Below, piece after piece: positions 55,243 to 63,997 of a DNA stretch of 64,000 bases (position 1 is the stretch's first letter; the number at the start of each line of letters is the position of its first letter). Source of the DNA: Bacillota bacterium (GTDB lineage Bacteria; Bacillota; Negativicutes; DSM-13327). Location: contig JAGFZX010000009.1 of the NCBI GenBank assembly GCA_017889585.1, forward strand, positions 27,043 through 91,042, read 5' to 3'. Position numbers and translations under genes: made by a program. The notes beneath the pieces were generated by a model that saw nothing but the letters and a program-made list of their open reading frames with translations, made no database searches and had not been told where the DNA came from.

Positions 55243-55275
55243 AGAAGCTGCCCTAAAAATATGGGTAGCTTCTTC
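55243..55275. terminator. Bidirectional terminator between LCP gene and dacF-like gene
   Basis: AAGAAGCTGCCC pairs with GGGTAGCTTCTT with a T-rich end on the plus strand. The genes on each side converge. Confidence 0.8.
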
Positions 55276-55283
55276 TTATCTTC

Positions 55284-56093
55284 CTATAAACCAACCTGCT
55301 GAAATCCATAATCCAGAAGTTTAGCCGCATCATCCCAGCGATAGTCATCATTCAGTAACACTGCAATTAATTGGACTCCGCCCCGATTTGCACCAGCCAC
55401 TAGGCAGTCGCCGGCCGCATCAGTATATCCTGTTTTGATACCATTAGCACCAGGATAAGTTTTTAACAGTTTATTCGTATTGCTAACATGAATCTTCTTT
55501 CCATTGAGAAAACTCACATCATAATCTCGCGATGATACGATCTTTGCAAAGTCCTTATTTTGCATACCATAAGCGGTAATTAAGGCAAGATCATATGCAG
55601 TCGTATAATGGTTATAAGGATCAGGCAAACCATGAGGATTGGAAAAATGGGTGCTTAGCGCCCCAATTTTCTGGGCATTCACATTCATCATACTCACGAA
55701 TGCTGGTATCGAACCAGCCACTTTCTCGGCAATTGCCTCTGCAGCATCGTTACCTGAGACCAGCATCATACCAGTCATGGCATTGTTTAGTGATAATTTA
55801 TCTCCAGTATGTAAATCAAGGCTTGATCCATCGCAGGCCGCAGCACTCGAACTCACGGTAACAATGCTATTCGGATTACCTTTTTCGAGAGCGGTGATCA
55901 ATGTCATTATTTTAGTCGTACTGGCTGGATACATAATGTCATAAGGATTTTTTTCAAACAATACTTGTTTAGTATTAGCCACTATCAATACGGCAGCCTC
56001 AGCATCTATCTGAGGTGGTACCATAGCTGCCCACGCAGTATTGCCCCAAATGAATATAATAATAAACAGTAATAATACCATTTGACGACGCAT
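55284..56093 (-). CDS. D-alanyl-D-alanine carboxypeptidase (DacF/PBP5-like)
   Basis: This enzyme trims the pentapeptide D-Ala. The 269-residue product has a signal peptide (cleavage near AWA-AMVPP), SxxK in PASTTKIMT near 60, SxN in VSGNDAAEA near 115 and KTG in GIKTGYTDAAGD near 220. The C-terminal PBP5 domain is absent, so it is the short form. The hexamer set is complete, so activity is expected. It lies near other envelope genes (LCP, GH73). Confidence 0.92.
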   Translation of the reverse strand: MRRQMVLLLFIIIFIWGNTAWAAMVPPQIDAEAAVLIVANTKQVLFEKNPYDIMYPASTTKIMTLITALEKGNPNSIVTVSSSAAACDGSSLDLHTGDKLSLNNAMTGMMLVSGNDAAEAIAEKVAGSIPAFVSMMNVNAQKIGALSTHFSNPHGLPDPYNHYTTAYDLALITAYGMQNKDFAKIVSSRDYDVSFLNGKKIHVSNTNKLLKTYPGANGIKTGYTDAAGDCLVAGANRGGVQLIAVLLNDDYRWDDAAKLLDYGFQQVGL

Positions 56094-56418
56094 TCTATTT
56101 CTACCTCCATATAATCATATATTAAACTTAGCTAAACACTATTTTCCCATTTTAAGGGATTTTTAAACATATTATCATATATAAAAAAACTTCACTCATC
56201 AATATTCAAATTCAATCTGTCCCTTCTAAGATTGAATTTTTATAAACAACTTTATGTTAATCCCAGCTTGATATTCTGATAAAAAGGATACTCTTTGACT
56301 TTGTGATGTTTCTGCACCGAAGCCTTCTTTGACACATTATTACTAGCAATAGGTGTTCATCAATTATTGCATTAATGAACACTTATCTTGTTTGTACGGA
56401 TTCTCCCTTAGGAACCCT
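56094..56418. other. Intergenic region with two hairpins
   Basis: No gene is seen. ATTCAATCT/AGATTGAAT at 56208-56240 ends in TTTTT on the plus strand. GTGTTCAT/ATGAACAC at 56353-56382 may end the Nramp-like transcript on the minus strand. The dacF-like promoter should lie at the left end. Confidence 0.5.
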
Positions 56419-57687
56419 TTATAATCCGATCAATTTTATTATGCTCTCTATGAATTTGGGAGCTACCGTAGAAAGTAATAACATAAAGGTTAATATAATT
56501 AATACGATAGTAAAAATCCATGCGACAGCATTATACCAGGTAGAATTTTGGTACTTACCCATAATAGATTCATTACTAGCAATCAGTACCATGAAAATCA
56601 GAATAGGTGGTAGCAATACCCCATTAACGACCTGCGATGTCAACATAACCATAGTTAGTGATATACCTGGCCACAGAGCTATCCCTGCCCCGAGTATTAT
56701 GATTGCAGTATAGACTCCAAAAAATATGGGTGCTTCTTTTGGATTTTTACTAATACCGCTTTCAAAACCAAAAGCTTCACAAACAGCATAAGCACTACTC
56801 AATGGCAAAATAAATGCCGCGAGCATGGAGGCTCCGAACAGTCCAAAGGAAAACAAGATACTAGCATATTTTCCTGCTAAAGGCTCAAGAGCTATCGCTG
56901 CATCTTTCACAGTTTCAATGGAAATATTATTGGCATTTAGGGTAGCTGCCGTGGCGACGATGATAAAGAACGCAATTAACCAGGTAAAAAAAGCTCCAAA
57001 CATAACATCCCAAAAGGTATATTTATAGTATTTAGCCGTTATGCCTTTATCGACGACAGCTGCCTGTATGTAAAACTGACCCCAAGGCGTAATCGTTGTG
57101 CCAATAAGACCAATAGCTATCATAAGAAAATTAGCATCACTAGCAAAGTTAGGCGTAACGGTCGCTAATAATACTTCCTCCCAAGGAGGATCTATAATAG
57201 CCCCAGATATAATATAACTTAAAAAGGTTGCACACAACACAAAAAATATTTTTTCAATGCGGGAGTAATTCCCCTTAAGAACTGCCCACCAAACTACAAA
57301 GGCCATGATTGGCACTGCTACAAACTTATTGATACCAAAAATTTCAAAACTAGTAGCAATACCGGAAAATTCTGATGCCGTCGTACCAATATTGGCGATC
57401 AATAATACAATCATGGCAAAAAATGTCCATTTTACACCAAATATCTCTCGAATCAAATCTGATAAACCGCGGCCAGTCACCGCACCGGTTCGTGCGGAAA
57501 TCTCTTGAGCAATGGCGAGACAAACAGTGCTAATCAGCAGTGTAAATAATAGACCGTACCCATATGTTGCTCCAGCAGCAGCATAAGTAGCAATACCACC
57601 AGCATCATTATCTGCAAAAGCAGTAATGACCCCTGGCCCCATGACCGCCAAAAATAAACCTAAACGAGTACGCATATTTTTCATCAT
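56419..57687 (-). CDS. Nramp-family transporter with altered metal-site motifs (NRMT-like)
   Basis: The 422-residue product has about 11 membrane helices of the SLC11 fold. The helix 1 motif, DPGN in Mn2+/Fe2+ transporters, reads DAGG here (ADNDAGGIATY). The helix 6 motif, normally xMPHN, reads ITPWGQ, so the metal-binding Met is Thr. These changes resemble the Nramp-related magnesium transporters (NRMT) described in Clostridium and Eggerthella, which move Mg2+. The ATG at 57687 overlaps the upstream stop as ATGA and has GGAGG 9 nt before it. Mg2+ as substrate is inferred. Confidence 0.85.
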   Translation of the reverse strand: MMKNMRTRLGLFLAVMGPGVITAFADNDAGGIATYAAAGATYGYGLLFTLLISTVCLAIAQEISARTGAVTGRGLSDLIREIFGVKWTFFAMIVLLIANIGTTASEFSGIATSFEIFGINKFVAVPIMAFVVWWAVLKGNYSRIEKIFFVLCATFLSYIISGAIIDPPWEEVLLATVTPNFASDANFLMIAIGLIGTTITPWGQFYIQAAVVDKGITAKYYKYTFWDVMFGAFFTWLIAFFIIVATAATLNANNISIETVKDAAIALEPLAGKYASILFSFGLFGASMLAAFILPLSSAYAVCEAFGFESGISKNPKEAPIFFGVYTAIIILGAGIALWPGISLTMVMLTSQVVNGVLLPPILIFMVLIASNESIMGKYQNSTWYNAVAWIFTIVLIILTFMLLLSTVAPKFIESIIKLIGL

Positions 57688-58973
57688 CTGCCCCGACCTC
57701 CCCATTTGCTAAGGGCAAACCAAGAATAGGTATCTGCTTTCCCGCGTTCGGGTATCAAGATATCAAGAATATCATCCACTGTAACAATACCAAGAATAAT
57801 ACCCTCTTTATTCACTACTGGCACCGCAAGTAATCCATATTTATTGATAACCTCTGCAACACGCTGATGATCATCTGTAGCATATACTGTTAGCAGTTTA
57901 GTATGCATTAATTCTCGCAATGTTACATTTGGCGATGCCACAATCAATTCACGTAAAGACAGAACGCCTTGCAGATGTTCTTCCTGATCAATCACATATA
58001 GATAGTAAATTGTTTCGGCTTCTGGTGCCAATTCTCTAAGCTGATTAATAACCTCTTCAGGAGTAAGATCGGCGGCAAACGTGATAAATTCAGTTGTCAT
58101 CAATGCGCCAGCAGTACCTTCCTCATACTGCATCAGTTCGCGTACGTCCTCGGCATCATCCAATTCCATCAAATTGAGCAATTCCTCTGATTTTTCTATA
58201 GTCAATTCCACTAGAATATCTGCCGCTTCATCTGGTGGCATTTCCTCTAACAAATCAGACGCCCGTTGCTCATCCATTTGTTCAATAATTTCAACTTGTG
58301 ATTCCAAATCCATTTCCGTCAAAGCACCAACCGCTTGTTGGTCATCGAGATTATCAATAAAACCGGCGCGTGTTTTGTAATCCATCTCCTCAAGTAAATC
58401 GGCAATGTCTGCCGGATGCAGTTCACTAACCTGCTGCCTATTGCGATTTAGTTGAAGATGAGAATTCCAGTTTTCTAGGGGTTTAATATATTGTAAATCT
58501 AACATTTTATTTTGACAGGCCTTGACTAAAAACTCTAGCCCCAAACGGCGAAAAAGACCTCTTACACCAATATCTACGGCAACTAATATCATACGTTCAA
58601 GACTTTCCTGTACTACCCAAGACAAAGTAATATCGTTTACCCTCACAAGTTTAGAGCCTTTCAAATCGATGATCTGCTTATCAAGCAGCCACTTACTAAT
58701 ATAGATATCCGTATCACGTAAGGTCACGGTCTCCTCTATATGAAAGTTTTCTTTTAGCCTTACTTCCTTGTAACTACAGTACTCTATTTGATCAATAGGA
58801 ATCAATTCATGAGTTTTTCTAATATGCTTAATACCTACGATTTGTGGATAAGCCCCTTCCCACTTTACTGCCATATCTCTTATCTTACCTATGTTACGAC
58901 CACTTTTATCATAGATAGGCGTACCTAATAATTGGCTAAAATAAAACTCGCCTAACACTTTAAATTGATTCAT
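57684..58973 (-). CDS. PRC-barrel, MgtE_N and CBS-domain sensor-like protein
   Basis: The 429-residue soluble product has PRC-barrel-like segments at the N-terminus (about 8-70 and 80-140). An MgtE N-domain superhelix follows (about 180-285, HPADIADLLEEMD ... EQMDEQRASDLLEEMPPDEAADIL). Two CBS domains (about 290-415, GALMTTEFITFAADLTPEEV ... LLAVPVVNKEGIILGIVTVDDILDIL) end it. In MgtE these N and CBS domains sense Mg2+ and close the channel, but here the MgtE membrane domain is absent. It overlaps the Nramp-like gene by 4 nt, so a subunit or regulator role is likely. Confidence 0.85.
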   Translation of the reverse strand: MNQFKVLGEFYFSQLLGTPIYDKSGRNIGKIRDMAVKWEGAYPQIVGIKHIRKTHELIPIDQIEYCSYKEVRLKENFHIEETVTLRDTDIYISKWLLDKQIIDLKGSKLVRVNDITLSWVVQESLERMILVAVDIGVRGLFRRLGLEFLVKACQNKMLDLQYIKPLENWNSHLQLNRNRQQVSELHPADIADLLEEMDYKTRAGFIDNLDDQQAVGALTEMDLESQVEIIEQMDEQRASDLLEEMPPDEAADILVELTIEKSEELLNLMELDDAEDVRELMQYEEGTAGALMTTEFITFAADLTPEEVINQLRELAPEAETIYYLYVIDQEEHLQGVLSLRELIVASPNVTLRELMHTKLLTVYATDDHQRVAEVINKYGLLAVPVVNKEGIILGIVTVDDILDILIPERGKADTYSWFALSKWGGRGR

Positions 58974-59014
58974 CATCTACTCCCCTTTCTTTTGCGAGAT
59001 CCCATCCACTAAGA

Positions 59015-59048
59015 CAATACTAGGCTGCTACATTTTTGTAGCCAGTAT
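59015..59048 (-). promoter_or_regulatory. Leader hairpin of the sensor-like gene
   Basis: AATACT-GGCTACA pairs with TGTAGC-AGCC-AGTATT around AAAA. It lies about 40 nt before the start codon and lacks a U-run. It could influence translation or stability. Confidence 0.45.
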
Positions 59049-59176
59049 TATTATATGATATCTACTGCCAAAAGCTCTGCAAAATCTAACCTTAAAACAA
59101 GAAATAAAGTAGTTACTCTCTAAAGAGCAGCTAACTATAGCAATATTTTGTAATATTTTCTTATTAATCCATTACA

Positions 59177-59222
59177 AAAAAAGAGGCAGTAATCCTTCGC
59201 TAAGGACTACTGCCTCTTTTTT
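59177..59222. terminator. Strong intrinsic terminator
   Basis: AAAAAGAGGCAGTA and TCCTT pair with AAGGA and TACTGCCTCTTTTT around CGCT. A and T tracts flank it on both strands. It probably ends the GH73 transcript on the minus strand. Confidence 0.85.
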
Positions 59223-59342
59223 CCCTGTAATCAATTATAATATTAGCCTTGAAACATTTGACTCTTTATAAAGATATATACGAGTATGTTAGGATTGACT
59301 TTAATTTTCCGCGTCCCCCATGAATGGAGGTTTCGTATTTAG

Positions 59343-60059
59343 CTATATTGGCATATCCAAAATTTCCCTATGGATTCTCAAGATTGTTTCTCCGTAACCA
59401 ACTCCGGGTACAGCCCAATTACCACTTAATCCTTGCCATGTATTAATTTTCCCATATTTCTCTGGTATTTTTGCGAGCAGCTCATAGCGCGGGTCAACAA
59501 TAGGCTCAACAGGCAGTCTTGTAGTAGCATATGCGAGCAAATGTTGTATTTGGCTTCTCACCCCTACTATATGGTTACTAAAAATTGCTCCTTTTGCCTT
59601 ATTACCTGTAGCCCCTATACCTGCGTAATTATTTTGATATGGTAATACATCACCGCCATATCGAAAATTCCCTGTTTCATGTAAAGATTGGGCAAAAGCA
59701 ACATCAGGACGAACACCTTCTTTAATACCCTCTTCGTAGAAAGTGTCCACAAGTTGATCGATACTGGTTGTTATCAGAGGTTGTGGATTTTTCATATTTA
59801 TATATTCAACACATTGCTTACGAGTGGCTATTGGTCCACCTAAAATAGTTAGATCTTTAAGAAGTTCCGTCGGGCTTGTTAATTTAATCGTGCCATCTTG
59901 CTTTACGATCGTTTGTTGTACATTGGCTTTTTGTGCGTCAGATTGCGGATTACGCAACTTAAATAGTTCCTCTTTTAAAGTGGCACAGAATCCAACCGAA
60001 ACGTTGAAGAGTGTTAAGCAAATAGTTAAATTAATTATTGATTTAGTCTTCAAATTCAA
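59343..60059 (-). CDS. Glucosaminidase-domain (GH73) secreted protein
   Basis: The family cleaves the glycan strands of peptidoglycan. The 238-residue product has a signal peptide (about 1-25, LTICLTLFNVSVGFCA), a spacer, and a glucosaminidase domain (about 100-235). That domain has the catalytic glutamate in FAQSLHETGNFRYGG near 130 and QNNYAGIGATGNKAKGAIF following. The start lacks a strong ribosome site; AAGGGAAAGGAAC is nearby. It is transcribed toward the terminator at 59177-59222. Confidence 0.87.
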   Translation of the reverse strand: MNLKTKSIINLTICLTLFNVSVGFCATLKEELFKLRNPQSDAQKANVQQTIVKQDGTIKLTSPTELLKDLTILGGPIATRKQCVEYINMKNPQPLITTSIDQLVDTFYEEGIKEGVRPDVAFAQSLHETGNFRYGGDVLPYQNNYAGIGATGNKAKGAIFSNHIVGVRSQIQHLLAYATTRLPVEPIVDPRYELLAKIPEKYGKINTWQGLSGNWAVPGVGYGETILRIHREILDMPI

Positions 60060-60157
60060 TAGTTCCTTTCCCTTCTATCAAAACTCCATTGGAATCATTT
60101 TACATCGAAAAATAATATCTGGCAATAAGCATTTAATGTCAATCGTAAGGTCAAATA

Positions 60158-60658
60158 TCATGGAACAATAGGAAGATCATGATATGACAGCTTTGTTTCT
60201 TCTCTAGCGTTCTTCAAATGTTGAAAATATACAGGACTAATCCATTCTTTCTGCATTGCTAACGTATGCAGCGACTGTAGTGAGTTTCCAACAATCTGTT
60301 CAGAACTCTGAGTTTCAATCCATTGTCCTAGTAGCGTGACAACCTGCTTCAAATCCCATTCATCCCAAAATACCCGTCCATACAGCAGAGCAACTTGCTG
60401 GCGTACTTCCACCTGTTCGATTGCAGCTACTTCTTTTAGTAATATCCTTTTAAAAGGTGTTAAAAATAATGGCCTAACCCGAGTAATTTTTTCTGCCATT
60501 TCAGCAGCCTTCATCCGAATACAAGGATCTGAGTGTAATATCCCCCGCATAACTCCATCAAATATAAGTGGATCAGCAGCTGCAACTTCCAATAATTCTT
60601 CTAACAGATTACGTGATTGCTCATTGTCTTCACATAATAGTTCCCATGGTACTAACAA
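60158..60658 (-). CDS. HEAT-repeat-like protein of unknown function
   Basis: I do not recognise a specific family. The 166-residue product is helical and looks like a few HEAT-type repeats (DGVMRGILHSDPCIRMKAAE, VEVRQQVALLYGRVFW), which usually form protein-binding scaffolds. There is no signal peptide or catalytic motif. The TTG at 60658 has GGGAGG 9 nt upstream. It is divergent from the next gene and lies upstream of the GH73 gene on the same strand. Confidence 0.65.
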   Translation of the reverse strand: MLVPWELLCEDNEQSRNLLEELLEVAAADPLIFDGVMRGILHSDPCIRMKAAEMAEKITRVRPLFLTPFKRILLKEVAAIEQVEVRQQVALLYGRVFWDEWDLKQVVTLLGQWIETQSSEQIVGNSLQSLHTLAMQKEWISPVYFQHLKNAREETKLSYHDLPIVP

Positions 60659-60759
60659 ATATTGACGCCTCCCTAACAATGCTTTTCTTTTTTACAATAT
60701 CTATAATACTGAAATATACTACATTACTCAACTTTTTTTGTTAATAATATTTCCAAAAG

Positions 60760-60788
60760 TGTACAAGCTGATACAAAATAGGTATACT
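60760..60788 (+). promoter_or_regulatory. Promoter of the 60829 gene
   Basis: TGTACA (60760-60765), a 17-nt spacer and TATACT (60783-60788) lie 40 nt upstream of the start. Confidence 0.65.
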
Positions 60789-60828
60789 AATATAATACTC
60801 ATGAAAAAGTTATAGGGAGAAATAATTC

Positions 60829-61281
60829 ATGCTGTTTCGCAAGAAAAAAACATATGAAGACATTTATAAGTGGCATCGCAGCAATAATGGCACCTGCTTT
60901 TATTGCTATGAAGACAAACCGGTAGCAATACCTTTAGTAAGTGGCAAAGGCATTTGCCAAGAATGTCTGGACCACTTTAGGATTGGACATGTTGGTACCG
61001 ATCGGCATATCATCACTCATTTGACTAAAGGTCTTCGCAGTCATGATGATACTGTACTCTGGTTACGGAAACATGGTATCAAACTAGCACCTACTGGTTA
61101 TAAAAGTGGTGTTCATTCCTATATGGCTATTAACAACCCAGGAATCTTTACACATTATCACGATATTATTTATGGCAGTGCAGATATCACCACAGTAGAC
61201 CAGAATACAGTTATAAAAATCATGGATAGCTATACTGATATTGAAATATTCAAGGATGGCGAAATTCGCATTATTTATTAA
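60829..61281 (+). CDS. Unknown protein with two CxxC motifs
   Basis: I do not recognise this 150-residue protein. Near the N-terminus CFYC (about 23-26) and CQEC (about 43-46) form a likely zinc or metal site in a treble-clef or rubredoxin-like knuckle. The middle has several histidines (RHIITHLTKGLRSHDDT). The C-terminal half looks beta-rich and ends IEIFKDGEIRIIY. TAGGGAGAAATAATTC precedes the ATG. The 61334 gene follows 52 nt later on the same strand. Confidence 0.65.
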   Translation: MLFRKKKTYEDIYKWHRSNNGTCFYCYEDKPVAIPLVSGKGICQECLDHFRIGHVGTDRHIITHLTKGLRSHDDTVLWLRKHGIKLAPTGYKSGVHSYMAINNPGIFTHYHDIIYGSADITTVDQNTVIKIMDSYTDIEIFKDGEIRIIY

Positions 61282-61333
61282 GAAAATTTATTTATTATTG
61301 CTTTACGAATTTTAAAGGGGGAACTACTTACCA

Positions 61334-61639
61334 ATGAAAACAAATGAAAGTAAAACTGCTGAACCAATCGAAATGTGTGATGCTGCTCTCATTGAGGATA
61401 TGAAATTAGCTGTTGATACTGAACGATTACCGACTGAATTTACACTCGCAGATATAGAAAAATGGATAAAAAATGATCAGGTAAAAAAACTTGATGGTAC
61501 TCCATACCCAGAAATTTCCCTTGAATTGTTACTTAACTATTCACTGCATACGCCAATCACCAAAAAAAGGAAAAGAAAAGTACTCTATTCTAGCCCTAAT
61601 GGTCGGCTGTTTTCCTTTAATCCCTTTAAACCTTTTTAA
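61334..61639 (+). CDS. Unknown 101-residue protein
   Basis: No family is recognised. The protein is soluble and acidic in its first half and ends in a lysine/arginine-rich stretch (TKKRKRKVLYSSPNGRL) followed by FSFNPFKPF. AAAGGGGGAA lies upstream of the ATG. It probably shares a transcript with the gene at 60829 and lies just before the SAM riboswitch. A nucleic-acid-binding tail is possible but is inference. Confidence 0.6.
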   Translation: MKTNESKTAEPIEMCDAALIEDMKLAVDTERLPTEFTLADIEKWIKNDQVKKLDGTPYPEISLELLLNYSLHTPITKKRKRKVLYSSPNGRLFSFNPFKPF

Positions 61640-61708
61640 TTTTTAAAATAAAAAAATCCTTTCCCAAATAGCCATGATATGGTATTATTATACAAACTAA
61701 ATATGAAA

Positions 61709-61810
61709 CTCTTATCTAGAGAGGTCGAGGGACTGGCCCTATGACACCCGGCAGCCGGCAGCAATGCAACGGTGCTAATTCCAGCAGGAGTAATCCTGAA
61801 AGATGAGAGG
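61709..61810 (+). promoter_or_regulatory. SAM-I riboswitch (S-box)
   Basis: The conserved pattern CTTATC..GAGAGGT, GAGGGACTGGCCCTATGA, CCGGCAGCC, GGTGCTAATTCC and the closing GATGAGAG are all present in order. SAM binding should favour the terminator that follows and switch off metA. Confidence 0.96.
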
Positions 61811-61822
61811 AATGTGCGGTCT

Positions 61823-61857
61823 AAAGAGCCCCTTTCCTCGGAAAGGGGCTCTTTTTT
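61823..61857 (+). terminator. SAM-controlled terminator
   Basis: AAAGAGCCCCTTTCC pairs with GGAAAGGGGCTCTTT, followed by a T-run. It lies 12 nt downstream of the riboswitch aptamer and before metA. Confidence 0.93.
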
Positions 61858-61886
61858 ATATATCAAAAAAAATGGAGGAGTGCAAT

Positions 61887-62804
61887 ATGCCCATAAAAAT
61901 TCCTAACAATTTGCCTGCTACGAATATCCTTGAAAGCGAAAATATTTTTGTAATCCATGAGAACCGAGCCTATACCCAGGATATACGCCCTCTTAAAATA
62001 CTCATTTTAAATCTCATGCCTATCAAAATCACCACTGAAACCCAATTACTCCGTCTATTGGGCAATTCACCTTTACAAGTAGAAATTGATTTTATGTATA
62101 CAGCTACTTATTCACCTACCAATACATCACAAGAACATCTGATCAAATTTTATGAAACGTTCGACGATGTAAAATCCCGCAACTATGACGGTATGATCAT
62201 TACAGGTGCACCTGTTGAACAACTTCCTTTTGAACAAGTAGCTTATTGGGATGAACTTTGCCACATTATGGAATGGAGTAAAACACATGTCTACTCCACT
62301 CTCCATATTTGCTGGGCATCCCAAGCCGGACTCTACTATCACTATGGCATTCCAAAGTATGATCTTCCACAAAAAATATTTGGAGTTTTCCCCCATCAAA
62401 AAAATAATGAGCAACAAGTCAAACTCTTCCGTGGCTTTGATGATATCTTTCATGTTCCCCAATCCAGACATACTGAATTTAGACGAAAAGACATTGAAAA
62501 AAATCCTGAACTACGCATTCTTTCAGAATCTGACATTTCTGGTATTTACGTCGCCGCTGATTTAAAAGGTAGACAATTCTTCATCACAGGTCATTCAGAA
62601 TATGATCCCCTCTCTTTAAAGGCGGAATATGACCGAGATATTGCTCTAGGGCTATCAATTAACATCCCATGTAATTATTACCCTAATGACGATCCCACAA
62701 AAACACCTGTTGTCCTTTGGCGCAGTGCTGCCAATCTACTCTTTTCCAATTGGCTCAACTACTACGTCTATCAGGAAACACCTTTTGACCTCTCTCTTTT
62801 GTAA
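61887..62804 (+). CDS. metA: Homoserine O-acyltransferase MetA (predicted acetyl type)
   Basis: MetA activates homoserine for methionine synthesis. The 305-residue product is the glutamine-amidotransferase-like type with the nucleophile in [12 protein letters not shown] near 142 and the GHSEYDP histidine-glutamate motif near 235. In the motif GAPVEQLPF the residue after V is Glu; in characterised homologues Glu here goes with acetyl-CoA and Gly with succinyl-CoA. The ATG at 61887 has GGAGGAG upstream. SAM-I riboswitch control fits the pathway. Confidence 0.93.
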   Translation: MPIKIPNNLPATNILESENIFVIHENRAYTQDIRPLKILILNLMPIKITTETQLLRLLGNSPLQVEIDFMYTATYSPTNTSQEHLIKFYETFDDVKSRNYDGMIITGAPVEQLPFEQVAYWDELCHIMEWSKTHVYSTLHICWASQAGLYYHYGIPKYDLPQKIFGVFPHQKNNEQQVKLFRGFDDIFHVPQSRHTEFRRKDIEKNPELRILSESDISGIYVAADLKGRQFFITGHSEYDPLSLKAEYDRDIALGLSINIPCNYYPNDDPTKTPVVLWRSAANLLFSNWLNYYVYQETPFDLSLL

Positions 62805-62851
62805 TGTTTCCGAATAAAAAAACTTTAACTACGAATTATCAGGTCTTAATC

Positions 62852-62900
62852 ATAAAGGCCCTGGTTGTCCATTATTTAAACGGATAGACGAGGCCTTTAT
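62852..62900 (+). terminator. Likely terminator after metA
   Basis: ATAAAGGCC pairs with GGCCTTTAT across a large loop that has a small internal stem, followed by TTTATTTC. Confidence 0.7.
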
Positions 62901-62982
62901 TTCTGCAATATCATCCAAGTTCCTTTACAATGCGACTCATCCCCGTGACCACAAATTGGTGTTCTTCCTATAGTTAAACTTA

Positions 62983-63792
62983 CTATATAACTGCATTCAT
63001 ACTACCCATTCGGTAGCCAGCCAAATCAACAGTGACATAAGTAAAACCGATTTCTTTCAAACCCTGTTCAAGTATCTCAGCGATTTTGGGAGTAGTAATG
63101 ATCCTAATGTTTTCTGGCGCTACTTCAATTCGTGCAATATTGCCATGATGCCTAACACGAACTTGCCCTGGACAAAACTTCTTGACCAGTTCTTCCCCAC
63201 TCTCAATTTGCTTAAGGCGTTCCGCTGTAACAGAAATCCCATAGGCGACCCGCGAAGATAGGCAGGCCGCACTTAGTTTATCCCAGGTGGGTAAATTCCA
63301 TAGTCTTGATATTTCTCTGATTTCGTTCTTAGTAAGACCCACTTCAAGCAACGGACTCCATGTCGTTTCAAGTTCATCTACAGCCTTCATTCCAGGACGA
63401 TAATCAGATAGGTCATCTGCATTTGACCCCTCAAGTACCCAGCTATACCCATTCTTTTTAGCCCAATCAGCTAAGACCGAAAATCGCTCTTTTTTACAGT
63501 GATAACAACGACTCGCCGTATTCTCTACAAACTTAGGACTGTTCAGTTCACTAATGTTTAAAAGGATGTGTTTAATACCAATTTCTTTGGCGATTAAGAC
63601 AGCTTCATTTTTCTTACTCTCAGCCAGTGTCTCCGAAAAATCAGTGACAGCGATGGCCTTATCCCCTACAGCGCGCAGTGCTGCCGCAGCCAAAAAGCTA
63701 CTATCCACACCACCAGAAAAAGCAACAACAATACTGCCAAATCCAGTGAGTAAATCATTCAGTTGTTTAATTTTCATGTTAGTTTTTTTCAT
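62983..63792 (-). CDS. larE: ATP-dependent sacrificial sulfur transferase LarE
   Basis: LarE helps make the nickel-pincer nucleotide cofactor of lactate racemase-type enzymes by donating sulfur. The 269-residue product has the PP-loop FSGGVDSSFLAAA near 26-38 and the family stretch TASRCYHCKKERF near 95. The later cysteine in SAACLSSRVAYG (about 175) aligns with the sulfur-donating cysteine described in LarE. The ATG at 63792 has AGGAG 7 nt upstream. No larA, larB or larC lies in the window. PP-loop relatives of the ExsB/NadE type are a less likely reading. Confidence 0.87.
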   Translation of the reverse strand: MKKTNMKIKQLNDLLTGFGSIVVAFSGGVDSSFLAAAALRAVGDKAIAVTDFSETLAESKKNEAVLIAKEIGIKHILLNISELNSPKFVENTASRCYHCKKERFSVLADWAKKNGYSWVLEGSNADDLSDYRPGMKAVDELETTWSPLLEVGLTKNEIREISRLWNLPTWDKLSAACLSSRVAYGISVTAERLKQIESGEELVKKFCPGQVRVRHHGNIARIEVAPENIRIITTPKIAEILEQGLKEIGFTYVTVDLAGYRMGSMNAVI

Positions 63793-63850
63793 CATCAATC
63801 TCCTTTATATAAAAAGCGTTATTACTCAATATTTTTCATCTTCCTAAATA

Positions 63851-63900
63851 AAAATGAAGACTAAGACACCTCCGTTAGGATCTGCCTTAGCCTTCATTTA
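63851..63900. terminator. Intrinsic terminator-like hairpin near the right edge
   Basis: AAATGAAG-CTAAG pairs with CTTAG-CTTCATTT around a 20-nt loop. It lies upstream of larE and may end a gene beyond the right edge on the minus strand. Confidence 0.6.
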
Positions 63901-63975
63901 TTATGATCAGCTAATTAACTTGCAACTATTCAACCTTAAGATAAAGATAAAACGATGCTAGCGAAGCGACTTACA

Positions 63976-63997
63976 CAAATCTTTTAACAAAGATTTG
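63976..63997. repeat. Small palindrome at the right edge
   Basis: CAAATCTTT pairs with AAAGATTTG around TAAC. The preceding sequence (CGATGCTAGCGAAGCG) hints at another repeat copy cut by the window. Confidence 0.35.

Larger units (their letters stand above)
58974..59342. other. Intergenic region between sensor-like gene and GH73 gene
   Basis: No gene is seen. The stretch holds the leader hairpin of the sensor-like gene near 59015-59048 and a strong terminator near 59177-59222. I looked for M-box features (Mg2+ riboswitch) on the minus strand and did not find them. Confidence 0.5.

Noticed and set aside
58974..59342. M-box Mg2+ riboswitch upstream of the MgtE-like gene
   Set aside because: None of the conserved M-box blocks is visible on the minus strand.
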